A stretch of 12,944 nt of DNA from BM509 sp036396915 (GCA_036396915.1 DASWJX010000175.1:1-12944); one strand, 5' to 3'. Positions 1 through 6,438 are shown, counted from the stretch's first letter. The notes: generated by a model from the sequence alone, not told the origin. Translations and numbers: made by a program.

Positions 1-58
1 TCTGTCGGGGGTCCATTGTTGAAAAATCTGGATTCCCGATTAAACCCTCGGGAATGAC
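1..58. repeat. Paired inverted-repeat element, copy A (left end cut by window)
   Basis: Two features match the complete copy at 8456-8526. The first is a TGTCGGGG...TCCAT arm (about 3-15). The second is a stem, ATTCCCG facing CGGGAAT, ending in GACG (about 31-59). The partner of the first arm would lie left of the window. The element resembles the widespread 'GTCATTCC..GG' intergenic repeats of proteobacteria (dRS3-like in shape); that comparison is from memory. A further shared word, GCTGAATAGTTAC at 74-86, recurs as GCTGAACAGTTAC at 8584-8596, so the repeat unit may be longer than the stems. No coding potential is seen. Confidence 0.6.
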
Positions 59-103
59 GATCTTTTTCAACACGCTGAATAGTTACAAAAAAGCATGAAA
101 GAA

Positions 104-151
104 GCTAAGAATTCTTAGCGCCTTTGCGGCTTTGCGTGAAATCGCTTTTGA
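104..151 (+). repeat. Period-8 phrase repeat with palindromic head
   Basis: A 16-bp perfect palindrome (GCTAAGAATTCTTAGC, 104-119) runs into three near-identical 8-base words: CTTAGCGC (114-121), CTTTGCGG (122-129) and CTTTGCGT (130-137). The tail GAAATCGCTTTTGA follows (138-151). The 12-base word AATCGCTTTTGA (140-151) recurs exactly on the minus strand at 4709-4720, at the end of a different period-8 repeat. The element sits just downstream of the cytochrome stop codon. It is not a convincing Rho-independent terminator. Confidence 0.6.
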
Positions 152-166
152 AGCAGGCGCCCGGCG

Positions 167-1513
167 CTACTGTTTCCGGTAATCGACCGGCTGTTTCCGG
201 TCGTAGTTGTACATCCGGTGACACCCTGGCGTGCAGCTGCCGCCGGTTTCGGTCTGTTCGTAGCGGGTCGGGATCGCCCATTCGCCGAACGACGCCCCCT
301 TTTCGTTGATCAGCGCCGGCAATTTGCTGATGTGCGGATCGTGGCAGGCGCGGCAGGTTCGCCCCTTTCTGCTGCTGACCACATGGGTATAGTGCAGATT
401 CTGCTTGCCGTTGCGGAACTTGGTATAGATCGAGGTCTCTTCAAAGCGCAGCAGGTTCTTGTCATGGCATGTCAGGCAGAAGTCGTAGGCCCCGTCCTTG
501 TAGGGCGCGTAGAAGGCCTCCGGATAATTGCCCTCCAGCAGTTTCGGATAATCGGAGCCGTGCGGGTTGTGGCAGGACGCGCATTCGCCGTCCCTGATCG
601 GCCCATGCACGTTTTCATTGGCCGAAAGGTCGCCCTCCAGTCCGGTCAGACCGTCCGGCCGCGATTTCGGATCCCTTCTGTGGCAGTCCAGACAGAGCTC
701 CTTCTGCTCGGTGGGCAGCAGCCCCTTCCTTGCCGAATAATGGGTCGAGTGGCACTGGCCGCAGCCCTTTTCGCCCTGCAGTGCCCGATGTTTGTAGTCG
801 GACTTTTTCGCCCGGGTGCCGACCTCCTCATGGCAGGTCACGCAAAGGTCCGGCATTCTTTCCTTGAGCAGGTAGAGATGCTGACTCTGGTGCGGCCGGT
901 GGCAGGAGGTGCAGGATTCGTACATGACCGGCGGATGAACAACCGGTGCGGAATTGAGCCCGGCGGCAAAGCTTTCGTGGCAGCCGAGGCAGAGTTCGGT
1001 CGACGGTTTGCGCAGGCCGAACGGCTGGTCGGACTGATGCGGATCGTGACAGACGGTGCAGGCGCCGACCGCAACCGGGCCGTGGACATGGGCCTGCTCG
1101 GGCTCGAAGCCGTCATGGCAGGTCAGGCACAGGGTGCGCAGGCCGTCGCCGCGGATCGATGTTTTTGCGGTATAGCCGTGCGGGTGATGACAGGAGGAGC
1201 AGGCGCCGTCGGCGACCGGGGGGTGGATGTGCTTTTTGTCGAAGGCCGGCTCGTGACACTGGCTGCAGAGCTCGGCCTGTTCGGCAATCAGGCGGAAGCT
1301 CGCCCCGGAAGCGAGCGGATGTTCCTGCGCCTGCCGTTCATGACAGCTGTCGCACTCCTGATCCCAGCCGGAAAAATGCGGCTCGGTGATCGCGGACAGC
1401 GCGGGATGACAGGTGGCCGTGACACAGGATTGCGCCTGCGCCGCTGCGGCGCAGAGCAGCAGCAGCGCCAGGGCGGCGAAAAGAGAGCGACCGTGCAGGT
1501 ATCGTGATGTCAT
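167..1513 (-). CDS. Secreted multihaem c-type cytochrome, paired-CXXCH family (13 CXXCH plus CX4CH and CX3CH)
   Basis: This is probably an electron-transfer protein that works outside the cytoplasmic membrane. Residues 1-28 form a Sec signal peptide: Arg-containing start, hydrophobic stretch 11-25, likely cleavage after AQA. Thirteen CXXCH haem sites follow, with first cysteines at 54, 83, 105, 129, 152, 175, 201, 224, 251, 274, 311, 346 and 387. An expanded CX4CH lies at 30-36 and a CX3CH at 427-432, giving up to 15 haems in 448 residues. The sites alternate between 'HxP...CxxCHxPH' and 'LCxxCH' forms, the pattern of doubled-CXXCH cytochromes. I chose the ATG at 1513 because it starts the signal peptide; the open frame runs to 1945 but that part overlaps the regulator gene. 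A GGAAG Shine-Dalgarno lies just upstream. The gene follows the regulator by 46 bases and is probably co-transcribed. The redox partner and exact role cannot be read from the sequence. Confidence 0.93.
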   Translation of the reverse strand: MTSRYLHGRSLFAALALLLLCAAAAQAQSCVTATCHPALSAITEPHFSGWDQECDSCHERQAQEHPLASGASFRLIAEQAELCSQCHEPAFDKKHIHPPVADGACSSCHHPHGYTAKTSIRGDGLRTLCLTCHDGFEPEQAHVHGPVAVGACTVCHDPHQSDQPFGLRKPSTELCLGCHESFAAGLNSAPVVHPPVMYESCTSCHRPHQSQHLYLLKERMPDLCVTCHEEVGTRAKKSDYKHRALQGEKGCGQCHSTHYSARKGLLPTEQKELCLDCHRRDPKSRPDGLTGLEGDLSANENVHGPIRDGECASCHNPHGSDYPKLLEGNYPEAFYAPYKDGAYDFCLTCHDKNLLRFEETSIYTKFRNGKQNLHYTHVVSSRKGRTCRACHDPHISKLPALINEKGASFGEWAIPTRYEQTETGGSCTPGCHRMYNYDRKQPVDYRKQ

Positions 1514-1559
1514 TGGTCTTCCGGGGGTTGCTGGTGGAAAAAAGAAGTTCGACGGCGCA

Positions 1560-3026
1560 TCAGGCGTGCGCCTGTTGGTCGTCATTAGCGTCTTTGCCGA
1601 AGCCGGCCAGTTTGTATTTCTTGATCCGGTAGCGGATGGTGTCCCGACTGATGCCCAGGTGTTTCGCCGCATCGGTCTGGTTGCCCTGGTACTGAACCAG
1701 GGCCTGAACGATGAGTTCTTTCTCCAGCTCGTCCATCGACATGCCGGAGATCGGCAGACTGGCGTAGCGCCGCCCCCCCTCTTCCGGCGGCGCGGCGGAA
1801 ACCGCTCCGTTCGGCTGCAGCGAGGGAGTCTGCAGGCCGCGCCCGGAGGTCCGGGCGTCTTCACAGCCCGGACAGCGCGGACTGAGGACCCTGCCGTTTT
1901 CCAGCATGATGGCGCGTTCGATGGTGTTGCGCAGCTCCCGGACATTGCCCGGCCAGTCGTAATCCACCAGACAGTGCATGCCCTTGGCCGACACCGATTC
2001 GATCTTGCGGCCGTATTCCCGGTTGAGGATCGCCACGAAATACTGGACCAGATTGGGGATGTCTTCCTTGCGCTCGCGCAGCGGCGGCAGATGCATCACC
2101 ATCACGTTGAGGCGGAAAAACAGGTCGCCGCGGAACAGTCCGTCCTCGACCATCTGCGCCAGATTCCGGTTGGTGGCGGCGATAATCCGCACATCGGTTT
2201 CCAGCTCTTCTTTGCCGCCCAGGCGCCGGAAGCGCTTGGACTCTATGACCTTGAGCAGCTTGCCCTGCATCGACAGCGGCAGATCGCCGATTTCATCGAG
2301 GAAGACGGTGCCCTTGTCGGCATTTTCAAAGATCCCCTTCTCCTCGCTCGAAGCATCGGTGTAGGCCCCCTTCTGGTGCCCGAACAGTTCGTTTTCCAGC
2401 AGGTTTTCCGGGATCGCCGCGCAATTCAGCTCGATGAACGGCGCCTTGGCTCGGGCACTGTGCTGATTGATGGCTTCGGCGACCAGCTCTTTGCCGGTCC
2501 CGCTTTCACCGAGGAGCAGAACGGTCTTGCAGTCGCTCTCCGCGCACAACCGGATATTCTTGAAGACTTCAATCATCTTGGGAGAATTGCCGACCATCTG
2601 GTTCAGCTCGAAGCGGTCGTCCAGCCCCTGGTCGAAGCCGTCGGGTTCCTGGATCAACGCCTTCTTGTCAAAGGCCTTGGCGATGGTATGCTCGACCAGC
2701 TCCAGCTTGAACGGCTTGCCGATGTAGTCTTCCGCGCCGTACTTGAAGGCCTGCACCACATAATCGGACTGGGCGTTGGCGGTGATCATCAGGATGATCA
2801 GCTCATCGTTTTTCTGTTTGAATTCATTGAGCAGGTCGATGCCGACGGCATCCGGCAGCCAGATGTCCAGAAGGATCATGTGCGGGTTGAACGATGCCAC
2901 CTTTTCCCGGGCTTCCGCCCCGGAGCCGGCGACCTCCGCCAGGTAGCCGTTTTTCTCCAGCATGCGCGACAAGGACCAGCGAATCAGCTTTTCGTCATCA
3001 ACAACCAGTACCCTTTTTTGAGCCAT
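1560..3026 (-). CDS. Sigma-54-dependent response regulator, NtrC family
   Basis: This is a 488-residue transcription activator with three parts. The receiver domain (about 4-120) has acidic residues D10/D11, phospho-acceptor D54, T82 and K104. The AAA+ domain (about 145-380) has Walker A GESGTGKE at 173-180, Walker B FLDEIG at 242-247 and Arg-finger candidates R299 and R305. The sigma-54 contact loop reads GAYTDA (220-225) instead of GAFTGA. A Fis-type helix-turn-helix ends the protein (about 434-473). The linker carries a CPGC motif (385-388), which is unusual but of unknown meaning. I chose the ATG at 3026 because a GAGGTAGG ribosome site precedes it and the receiver domain starts at once; the frame is open 22 codons further upstream. 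No histidine kinase lies in the window. The cytochrome gene directly downstream is the obvious candidate target or operon partner (inference). Confidence 0.95.
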   Translation of the reverse strand: MAQKRVLVVDDEKLIRWSLSRMLEKNGYLAEVAGSGAEAREKVASFNPHMILLDIWLPDAVGIDLLNEFKQKNDELIILMITANAQSDYVVQAFKYGAEDYIGKPFKLELVEHTIAKAFDKKALIQEPDGFDQGLDDRFELNQMVGNSPKMIEVFKNIRLCAESDCKTVLLLGESGTGKELVAEAINQHSARAKAPFIELNCAAIPENLLENELFGHQKGAYTDASSEEKGIFENADKGTVFLDEIGDLPLSMQGKLLKVIESKRFRRLGGKEELETDVRIIAATNRNLAQMVEDGLFRGDLFFRLNVMVMHLPPLRERKEDIPNLVQYFVAILNREYGRKIESVSAKGMHCLVDYDWPGNVRELRNTIERAIMLENGRVLSPRCPGCEDARTSGRGLQTPSLQPNGAVSAAPPEEGGRRYASLPISGMSMDELEKELIVQALVQYQGNQTDAAKHLGISRDTIRYRIKKYKLAGFGKDANDDQQAHA

Positions 3027-3143
3027 CGACCTACCTCGTTTCCATTCGGAGCCCGGGAGGGGCACTACCTCAAAACGTGTCGGACCGCGCACAGCGGCAG
3101 CGGACCGGGCGGAGCGTTGCCGGATGCCGCCGGAGCGTGGTCT

Positions 3144-3172
3144 TTTTTACCATTTTTTTTAGAAATTGGCAA
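3144..3172 (-). promoter_or_regulatory. Candidate sigma-70 promoter for the response regulator
   Basis: On the minus strand, TTGCCA (5 of 6 to the -35 consensus) is followed after 17 bases by TAAAAA (4 of 6 to -10). It lies in the 197-base gap between the flavoprotein and the regulator and would give an untranslated leader of about 110 bases. The surrounding A/T run makes a chance match easy, so this is tentative. Confidence 0.35.
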
Positions 3173-3223
3173 AGCCAGAACTACGCAAATTCCATGGATA
3201 ATCGACAAAACCGGGCACCGCGT

Positions 3224-4480
3224 TCATTCCGCAACCGCCCTTTGCGCCGCCTGCGTTCCGGCCAGATACCCCGTCGACCAGCACACCTGCAGATTGAAGC
3301 CGCCGGTCGGGCCGTCGAGATCGACCACTTCACCGGCGAAAAAAAGATTTTCGATCTTTTTCGAACGCATGGTGCGCATGTCGATATCCTTGAGCGCAAC
3401 GCCGCCCGCCGTCACAATCGCCTTGTCGAAGCCGCCGCAACCGGCCACCCGCATCTCCAGCCCCTTGAACAGCAGCAGCAGCCGTTTGCGTTCGTCTTTC
3501 GAGACCGTGTGGCATTTCTTGTACGGGTCGATGCCGGACAGGCGGATAAACAGCGGGATCATATCTCCGGGCAGCAGTCCGGCGAGCGCATTGCGAAAGT
3601 CCTTGTTGCTGTGCTCCGCCAGCTCCCGCTGCAAGCGCCGGTCGAAGGTTTGCATCTCGACGGCCGGTTTCAGATCGAGCAGCAGAGTGACCTCGCCGTC
3701 CCGCAACGCGGACCGGACCGCGCCGCTCAGATCGAGGATGATCGGCCCGCCGATGCCGTTGCGGGTAAAAAAGGCCTCGCCGAAGCGCTCGGCACGCGTG
3801 CGGCCATGCTGTCTGACGGCGATCCGCACATGCTTGAGATTGAAGTCACAGAGCTCGGCCGTCCAGTCTTCGGCCAGCCGCAGCGGCACCAGCGATGGTT
3901 CCGGCTCAATCACTGCGTGCCCCTGCTGTTTCGCCCAGCGGTAGCCGTCTCCGCTGCAGCCGGTCTGCGGATAGGAGAGCCCGCCGGTGGCAATAATGAC
4001 GGTTTTCGCGAAAAACTCCCCCCGCCCGCTCTGCACCGAAGAGATCCGCCCGGCGTCGCAGCGCAGGCCCCTGACCGGACAATCGGTCAGCAGTTCCGCC
4101 CCGGCGTCGCGCACGAAGGCGACCAGCGTTTTCTGCACGTCGGCCGCATCCCCCCTGGCGGGGAAAATCCGGCCGCCGCGCTCGACCTTCAACGGCAGAC
4201 CGTGCTGCTCGAAAAAATCGACAACCTCGGCGACTCCGAAACGGTGAAGCGCGCTCAGAAAGGCCTTGCCGTTGCGGCCGAAATGTTCCGAAAAACGCCG
4301 CTGGTCCGGTTCGCTGTTGGTGACATTGCAGCGGCCCTTGCCGGTGAGCAGAATCTTGGCGCCGCACTGGCGGTTCTTTTCCAGCAGCAGCACCCGCGCG
4401 CCGGCACGGGCGGCAAAACCGGCGGCGAACATCCCGGCGGGGCCGGCGCCGACCACGATCACATCGTAAGCTTCTTGCAT
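3224..4480 (-). CDS. HI0933/YhiN-family FAD-dependent flavoprotein
   Basis: This is a 418-residue protein of the HI0933-like family (Pfam PF03486 type), soluble and FAD-binding, usually annotated NAD(P)/FAD-dependent oxidoreductase. The physiological substrate of the family is not firmly known. Signatures seen are the Rossmann motif GAGPAG at 11-16 with E34 closing the fold, LLTGKGRCNVTN at 44-55, an ATGG motif in the middle, and the C-terminal block FFAGEVVDLDGPTGG from about 380 to 394. The length fits the family. I chose the ATG at 4480 because the Rossmann strand starts within five residues and a GGAG lies just upstream; the 57 further in-frame residues upstream look non-native and cross the candidate promoter. 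No membrane segment is seen. It is transcribed in the same direction as the regulator and cytochrome, 197 bases ahead of the regulator, so operon membership is uncertain. Confidence 0.92.
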   Translation of the reverse strand: MQEAYDVIVVGAGPAGMFAAGFAARAGARVLLLEKNRQCGAKILLTGKGRCNVTNSEPDQRRFSEHFGRNGKAFLSALHRFGVAEVVDFFEQHGLPLKVERGGRIFPARGDAADVQKTLVAFVRDAGAELLTDCPVRGLRCDAGRISSVQSGRGEFFAKTVIIATGGLSYPQTGCSGDGYRWAKQQGHAVIEPEPSLVPLRLAEDWTAELCDFNLKHVRIAVRQHGRTRAERFGEAFFTRNGIGGPIILDLSGAVRSALRDGEVTLLLDLKPAVEMQTFDRRLQRELAEHSNKDFRNALAGLLPGDMIPLFIRLSGIDPYKKCHTVSKDERKRLLLLFKGLEMRVAGCGGFDKAIVTAGGVALKDIDMRTMRSKKIENLFFAGEVVDLDGPTGGFNLQVCWSTGYLAGTQAAQRAVAE

Positions 4481-4523
4481 AGCTCCATCTCTTCCACGAA
4501 AAAAAGTCTCGGTCCAGCCGCAC

Positions 4524-4552
4524 ATTATCGACCCTGGCGGAAGCATTGTCCA
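4524..4552 (-). promoter_or_regulatory. Candidate sigma-70 promoter for the YhiN-family flavoprotein
   Basis: On the minus strand, TGGACA (5 of 6) and GATAAT (5 of 6) are separated by 17 bases, the ideal spacing. Transcription would start near 4517, leaving a leader of about 37 bases that contains the GGAG ribosome site. This also supports the ATG at 4480 rather than a start further upstream. Confidence 0.55.
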
Positions 4553-4659
4553 TGACCGATTTTTGCGGGGATGCGAAGCGACCTTTTTTGCCTGTGCCGC
4601 TGCTCGTCCCCGGTATCCCGCCAAGACCGCCTTTGGCTTGTCCGACAACACCTTGTGTG

Positions 4660-4747
4660 CTCAGTGGCTCAGTGGTTCGATGCTTTTCAGGGGTTTCAGG
4701 CTTTACAGTCAAAAGCGATTCACCACTGAGACACTGAGATCACTGAG
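4660..4747. repeat. CTCAGTGG phrase repeat, inverted pair
   Basis: The left arm is CTCAGTGG twice (4660-4675) followed by TTCGATGCTTTTCAG (4676-4690). The right arm, read on the minus strand, is CTCAGTGAT, CTCAGTGT, CTCAGTGG (4747-4723) followed by TGAATCGCTTTTGA (4722-4709). Across a 28-base alignment the two arms agree at 22 positions. The left arm recurs in direct orientation at 4803-4835, identical over 33 bases. Confidence 0.75.
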
Positions 4748-4793
4748 AACTGCCAATTCTTTATGGTCTTAAACCCCGAGCCTTTTGGTTTTC

Positions 4794-4848
4794 CTCAGTG
4801 TCCTCAGTGGCTCAGTGGTTCGATGCTTTTCAGGGTTTCCAGGCTTTA
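4794..4848 (+). repeat. CTCAGTGG phrase repeat, second direct copy
   Basis: CTCAGTGTC (4794-4802) is followed by two CTCAGTGG words (4803-4818) and TTCGATGCTTTTCAG (4819-4833). Positions 4803-4835 are identical to 4660-4692. Both copies then continue into a near-identical TTTC(C)AGGCTTTA stretch. The second copy runs straight into the GTCCGTG inverted repeat. Confidence 0.75.
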
Positions 4849-4957
4849 GCCACGGACCCACACGGACAAGGGCGGACGAGAGGCCAAATCAAAAGCTTTT
4901 CAGGATCAGCATCAAGGAAATTGAATTTGTCCGAATTTGTCCGTGTGGGTCCGTGGC
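4849..4957. repeat. GTCCGTGG inverted repeat with 21-bp perfect arms
   Basis: The left arm at 4849-4869 (GCCACGGACCC...) is the exact reverse complement of 4937-4957, with 67 bases between. The right side is also periodic: two GAATTTGTCC words (4923-4932 and 4933-4942), then GTGTGGGTCC (4943-4952), then GTGGC, a period of 10. The centre contains AAAAGCTTTTCAGG, which echoes the tail of the CTCAGTGG copies. The long spacer argues against a simple terminator. Confidence 0.75.
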
Positions 4958-5047
4958 AAAAAGCAAAAAGATTTGCATTGCCTTTGACGTAGAACTTAAA
5001 CCTTTTACAGAGATGGACGGTGATAAACCGGGTTCAAGCCCTTGATC

Positions 5048-5095
5048 TATCCCCTGTATCCCTGTATCCCCGCCATCCCTGTTGAAATGATTTTG
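5048..5095 (+). repeat. CCCTGTAT phrase repeat with TGAAAT..TTTTG tail
   Basis: The words CCCTGTAT (5052-5059) and CCCTGTAT (5060-5067) stand in tandem, with a looser CCATCCCTG at 5073-5081. The tail TGAAATGATTTTG (5083-5095) resembles TGAAATCGCTTTTG at 137-150, which ends an unrelated period-8 repeat. It lies about 130 bases ahead of the cyclophilin start. Confidence 0.5.
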
Positions 5096-5132
5096 CCGAC
5101 CTTGCCTTGCCCCGGCCCGCGGAGCCAATTGC

Positions 5133-5138
5133 TTGACA
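5133..5138 (+). promoter_or_regulatory. Possible -35 box for the cyclophilin gene
   Basis: A perfect TTGACA lies 87 bases upstream of the cyclophilin ATG. At 16-18 bases downstream only GCACTC, CACTCT or ACTCTA are found, which are poor -10 boxes. It may therefore be an activator-dependent promoter or a chance match. Confidence 0.25.
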
Positions 5139-5225
5139 AGCGCTTTCAAATTCAGCACTCTACAGCCTCGACAAGACAGGCAGAGACCGGTAATCAAGAC
5201 CATTCAAACCATAAGGAGCAAGCCG

Positions 5226-5738
5226 ATGAGCGCAACCAACCCGATCGTTCTCTTGCAGACCAGCAAGGGCGACATCACCATCGAACTGGACGCGGAGAAC
5301 GCCCCGATTTCCACGGAAAATTTTCTGAGCTATGTCCGCGACCAGGCGTATGACGGCACCGTTTTCCACCGGGTGATTCCGGGCTTCATGATCCAGGGCG
5401 GCGGTTTTACCGCCGACATGAAGCAGAAAGCCACCAGGGGCGAGATCAAGAACGAGGCCGCCAACGGCCTGAAGAACCTGCGCGGCACCCTGGCCATGGC
5501 CCGCACCCAGGTGGTCGACAGCGCGACCTGCCAGTTCTTCATCAACCTGAGCGACAACGATTTTCTCGATCACAAGGGGACGGCGCCCCACAGCTACGGC
5601 TACGCCGTCTTCGCCAAGGTCACGGAAGGCATGGAGGTGGTCGATGCCATCGCCAAAGTTGCCACCGGCAACAGCGGCATGCACCAGGATGTGCCGACGG
5701 AAGCGGTGCTCATCGAAAAGGCGACGGTCCAGCCCTGA
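5226..5738 (+). CDS. ppiB: Cyclophilin-type peptidyl-prolyl cis-trans isomerase (PpiB type)
   Basis: This 170-residue enzyme isomerises Xaa-Pro peptide bonds and helps protein folding. It has no signal peptide, so it acts in the cytoplasm. The core motif FHRVIPGFMIQGGGF covers 47-61, with catalytic R49 and Q57. MARTQ at 91-95, QFFINL at 103-108 and the C-terminal GMHQDVP block match the compact bacterial cytosolic cyclophilins typified by E. coli PpiB. F113 stands where eukaryotic cyclophilin A has a tryptophan, as in other bacterial cyclophilins with weak cyclosporin binding (known for the family). I chose the ATG at 5226 because AAGGAG at 5213-5218 sits 7 bases ahead and the beta-strand core follows; the frame is open upstream to 5133. 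It stands alone between a repeat-rich region and a hairpin terminator. Confidence 0.96.
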   Translation: MSATNPIVLLQTSKGDITIELDAENAPISTENFLSYVRDQAYDGTVFHRVIPGFMIQGGGFTADMKQKATRGEIKNEAANGLKNLRGTLAMARTQVVDSATCQFFINLSDNDFLDHKGTAPHSYGYAVFAKVTEGMEVVDAIAKVATGNSGMHQDVPTEAVLIEKATVQP

Positions 5739-5758
5739 ATCCGGGTTTTCCTTCGCTC

Positions 5759-5805
5759 GGCAACGACAAGGGCCGCTCCCGACCGGAGCGGCCCTTGTCG
5801 TTGCC
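5759..5805. terminator. 21-bp perfect hairpin after the cyclophilin gene
   Basis: Arms 5759-5779 and 5785-5805 are exact reverse complements around the 5-base loop CGACC. The hairpin begins 20 bases after the ppiB stop. There is no T-run on either strand after the stem, so it is not a textbook intrinsic terminator. It may act as a strong pause or RNA-stabilising structure, or as a terminator that needs help. Confidence 0.6.
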
Positions 5806-5812
5806 GGCACTG

Positions 5813-5842
5813 ATGACAGCGGGAAACGGGCCGTGCTATATG
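5813..5842 (+). promoter_or_regulatory. Candidate sigma-70 promoter for mntP
   Basis: ATGACA (5813-5818, 5 of 6) and TATATG (5837-5842, 4 of 6) are 18 bases apart; TATGAT overlaps at 5839-5844 with longer spacing. The site begins 8 bases after the ppiB hairpin. The leader would be only about 30 bases, too short for a manganese (yybP-ykoY type) riboswitch. Confidence 0.4.
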
Positions 5843-5877
5843 ATTAGAAGCACTCGCAAAAACTTAAGAGTTGAGCC

Positions 5878-6438
5878 ATGGATATTCTGACCCTCTTCGG
5901 CCTGGCCGTTGCTCTGGCGATGGATGCCTTTGCCGTCGCCCTCGGCGGCAGCCTCTATCTGCCGCGACTGACCGGTCGCCATCTGTTCCGCTTCGGCTTT
6001 CATTTCGGCCTGTTCCAGGCGCTGATGCCGATTATCGGCTGGCTGGCCGGGCTGAGCATCCGCCGCTATATCGAAGCCTTCGATCACTGGCTGGCGTTTG
6101 CGCTGCTGGCCTTGGTCGGCGGCAAGATGCTCTGGGAAGCACGTCATCACGACAGCGAAATGCGCTCGGGAAAAGACCCGACCCGCGGCTGGTCGCTGGT
6201 GATGCTTTCGGTGGCCACCAGTGTCGATGCCCTGGCGGTGGGTCTGACCCTCTCCATGCTCGGCATCAGCATCTGGACGCCGGCGCTGGTGATCGGTCTG
6301 ACGGCGGGAATACTGACCCTGGTCGGCATGCTGCTCGGCCGCAGAATCGGTCAGATCTGGGGCAGCCGGGTGGAAATCCTCGGCGGCTTGATTTTGATCG
6401 GCATCGGCCTTAAAATCCTGTTGGAACACATTCTGTGA
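5878..6438 (+). CDS. mntP: Manganese efflux pump MntP
   Basis: This 186-residue inner-membrane protein exports Mn(II) and protects against excess manganese (known for the MntP/YebN family, Pfam PF02659). It has about six hydrophobic segments in two similar halves. Each half carries the family motif with a conserved acidic residue in the membrane: AMDAFAVALGG around D16 and ATSVDALAVGL around D117. A polar loop (about 86-104) divides the halves. Length and motif order are typical. I chose the ATG at 5878; the preceding AAGAG (5866-5870) is a modest ribosome site, and the hydrophobic segment begins at residue 3. It is followed after 63 bases by aguA on the same strand, and read-through is possible because no strong terminator lies between. 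No manganese riboswitch or recognisable MntR site was found. Confidence 0.93.
   Translation: MDILTLFGLAVALAMDAFAVALGGSLYLPRLTGRHLFRFGFHFGLFQALMPIIGWLAGLSIRRYIEAFDHWLAFALLALVGGKMLWEARHHDSEMRSGKDPTRGWSLVMLSVATSVDALAVGLTLSMLGISIWTPALVIGLTAGILTLVGMLLGRRIGQIWGSRVEILGGLILIGIGLKILLEHIL

Larger units (their letters stand above)
4481..5225. other. 745-base gene-free region of mosaic repeats
   Basis: No convincing gene lies between the divergent flavoprotein and cyclophilin genes. Open frames here (for example 4785-5045 on the plus strand) translate repeats and show no family features. The first ~80 bases hold the flavoprotein promoter. From 4660 to 5095 the sequence is dominated by periodic repeats of three kinds (CTCAGTGG, GTCCGTG and CCCTGTAT words), in direct and inverted copies, annotated separately. 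The last ~90 bases hold a perfect TTGACA and the cyclophilin ribosome site. Confidence 0.75.

Noticed and set aside
218..1507. 429-codon open frame on the plus strand, opposite the cytochrome
   Set aside because: Antisense to a gene with 13 CXXCH motifs; its own protein has no recognisable family features. Long antisense frames are expected at this GC content.
1514..1559. Sigma-54 (-24/-12) promoter for the cytochrome gene
   Set aside because: No TGGCAC-N5-TTGC pattern on the minus strand in the gap between the regulator and the cytochrome.
1413..3944. 843-codon open frame on the plus strand
   Set aside because: Runs antisense through the end of the cytochrome gene, the whole response regulator and half of the flavoprotein, crossing two intergenic gaps; a shadow.
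2894..4555. 553-codon open frame on the plus strand opposite the flavoprotein
   Set aside because: Antisense to a well-supported HI0933-family gene, with low-complexity composition and no motif.
4660..4835. CRISPR array
   Set aside because: Only two direct copies of the 33-base unit, spaced by a stretch containing the inverted form; no regular spacer series and no cas genes.
4785..5045. Small open frames in the repeat-rich gap as possible small proteins
   Set aside because: They translate the CTCAGTGG and GTCCGTG repeats, lack ribosome sites and would change with every repeat copy.
5843..5877. Manganese riboswitch upstream of mntP
   Set aside because: The leader after the candidate promoter is about 30 bases, and no conserved yybP-ykoY loop sequences are seen.
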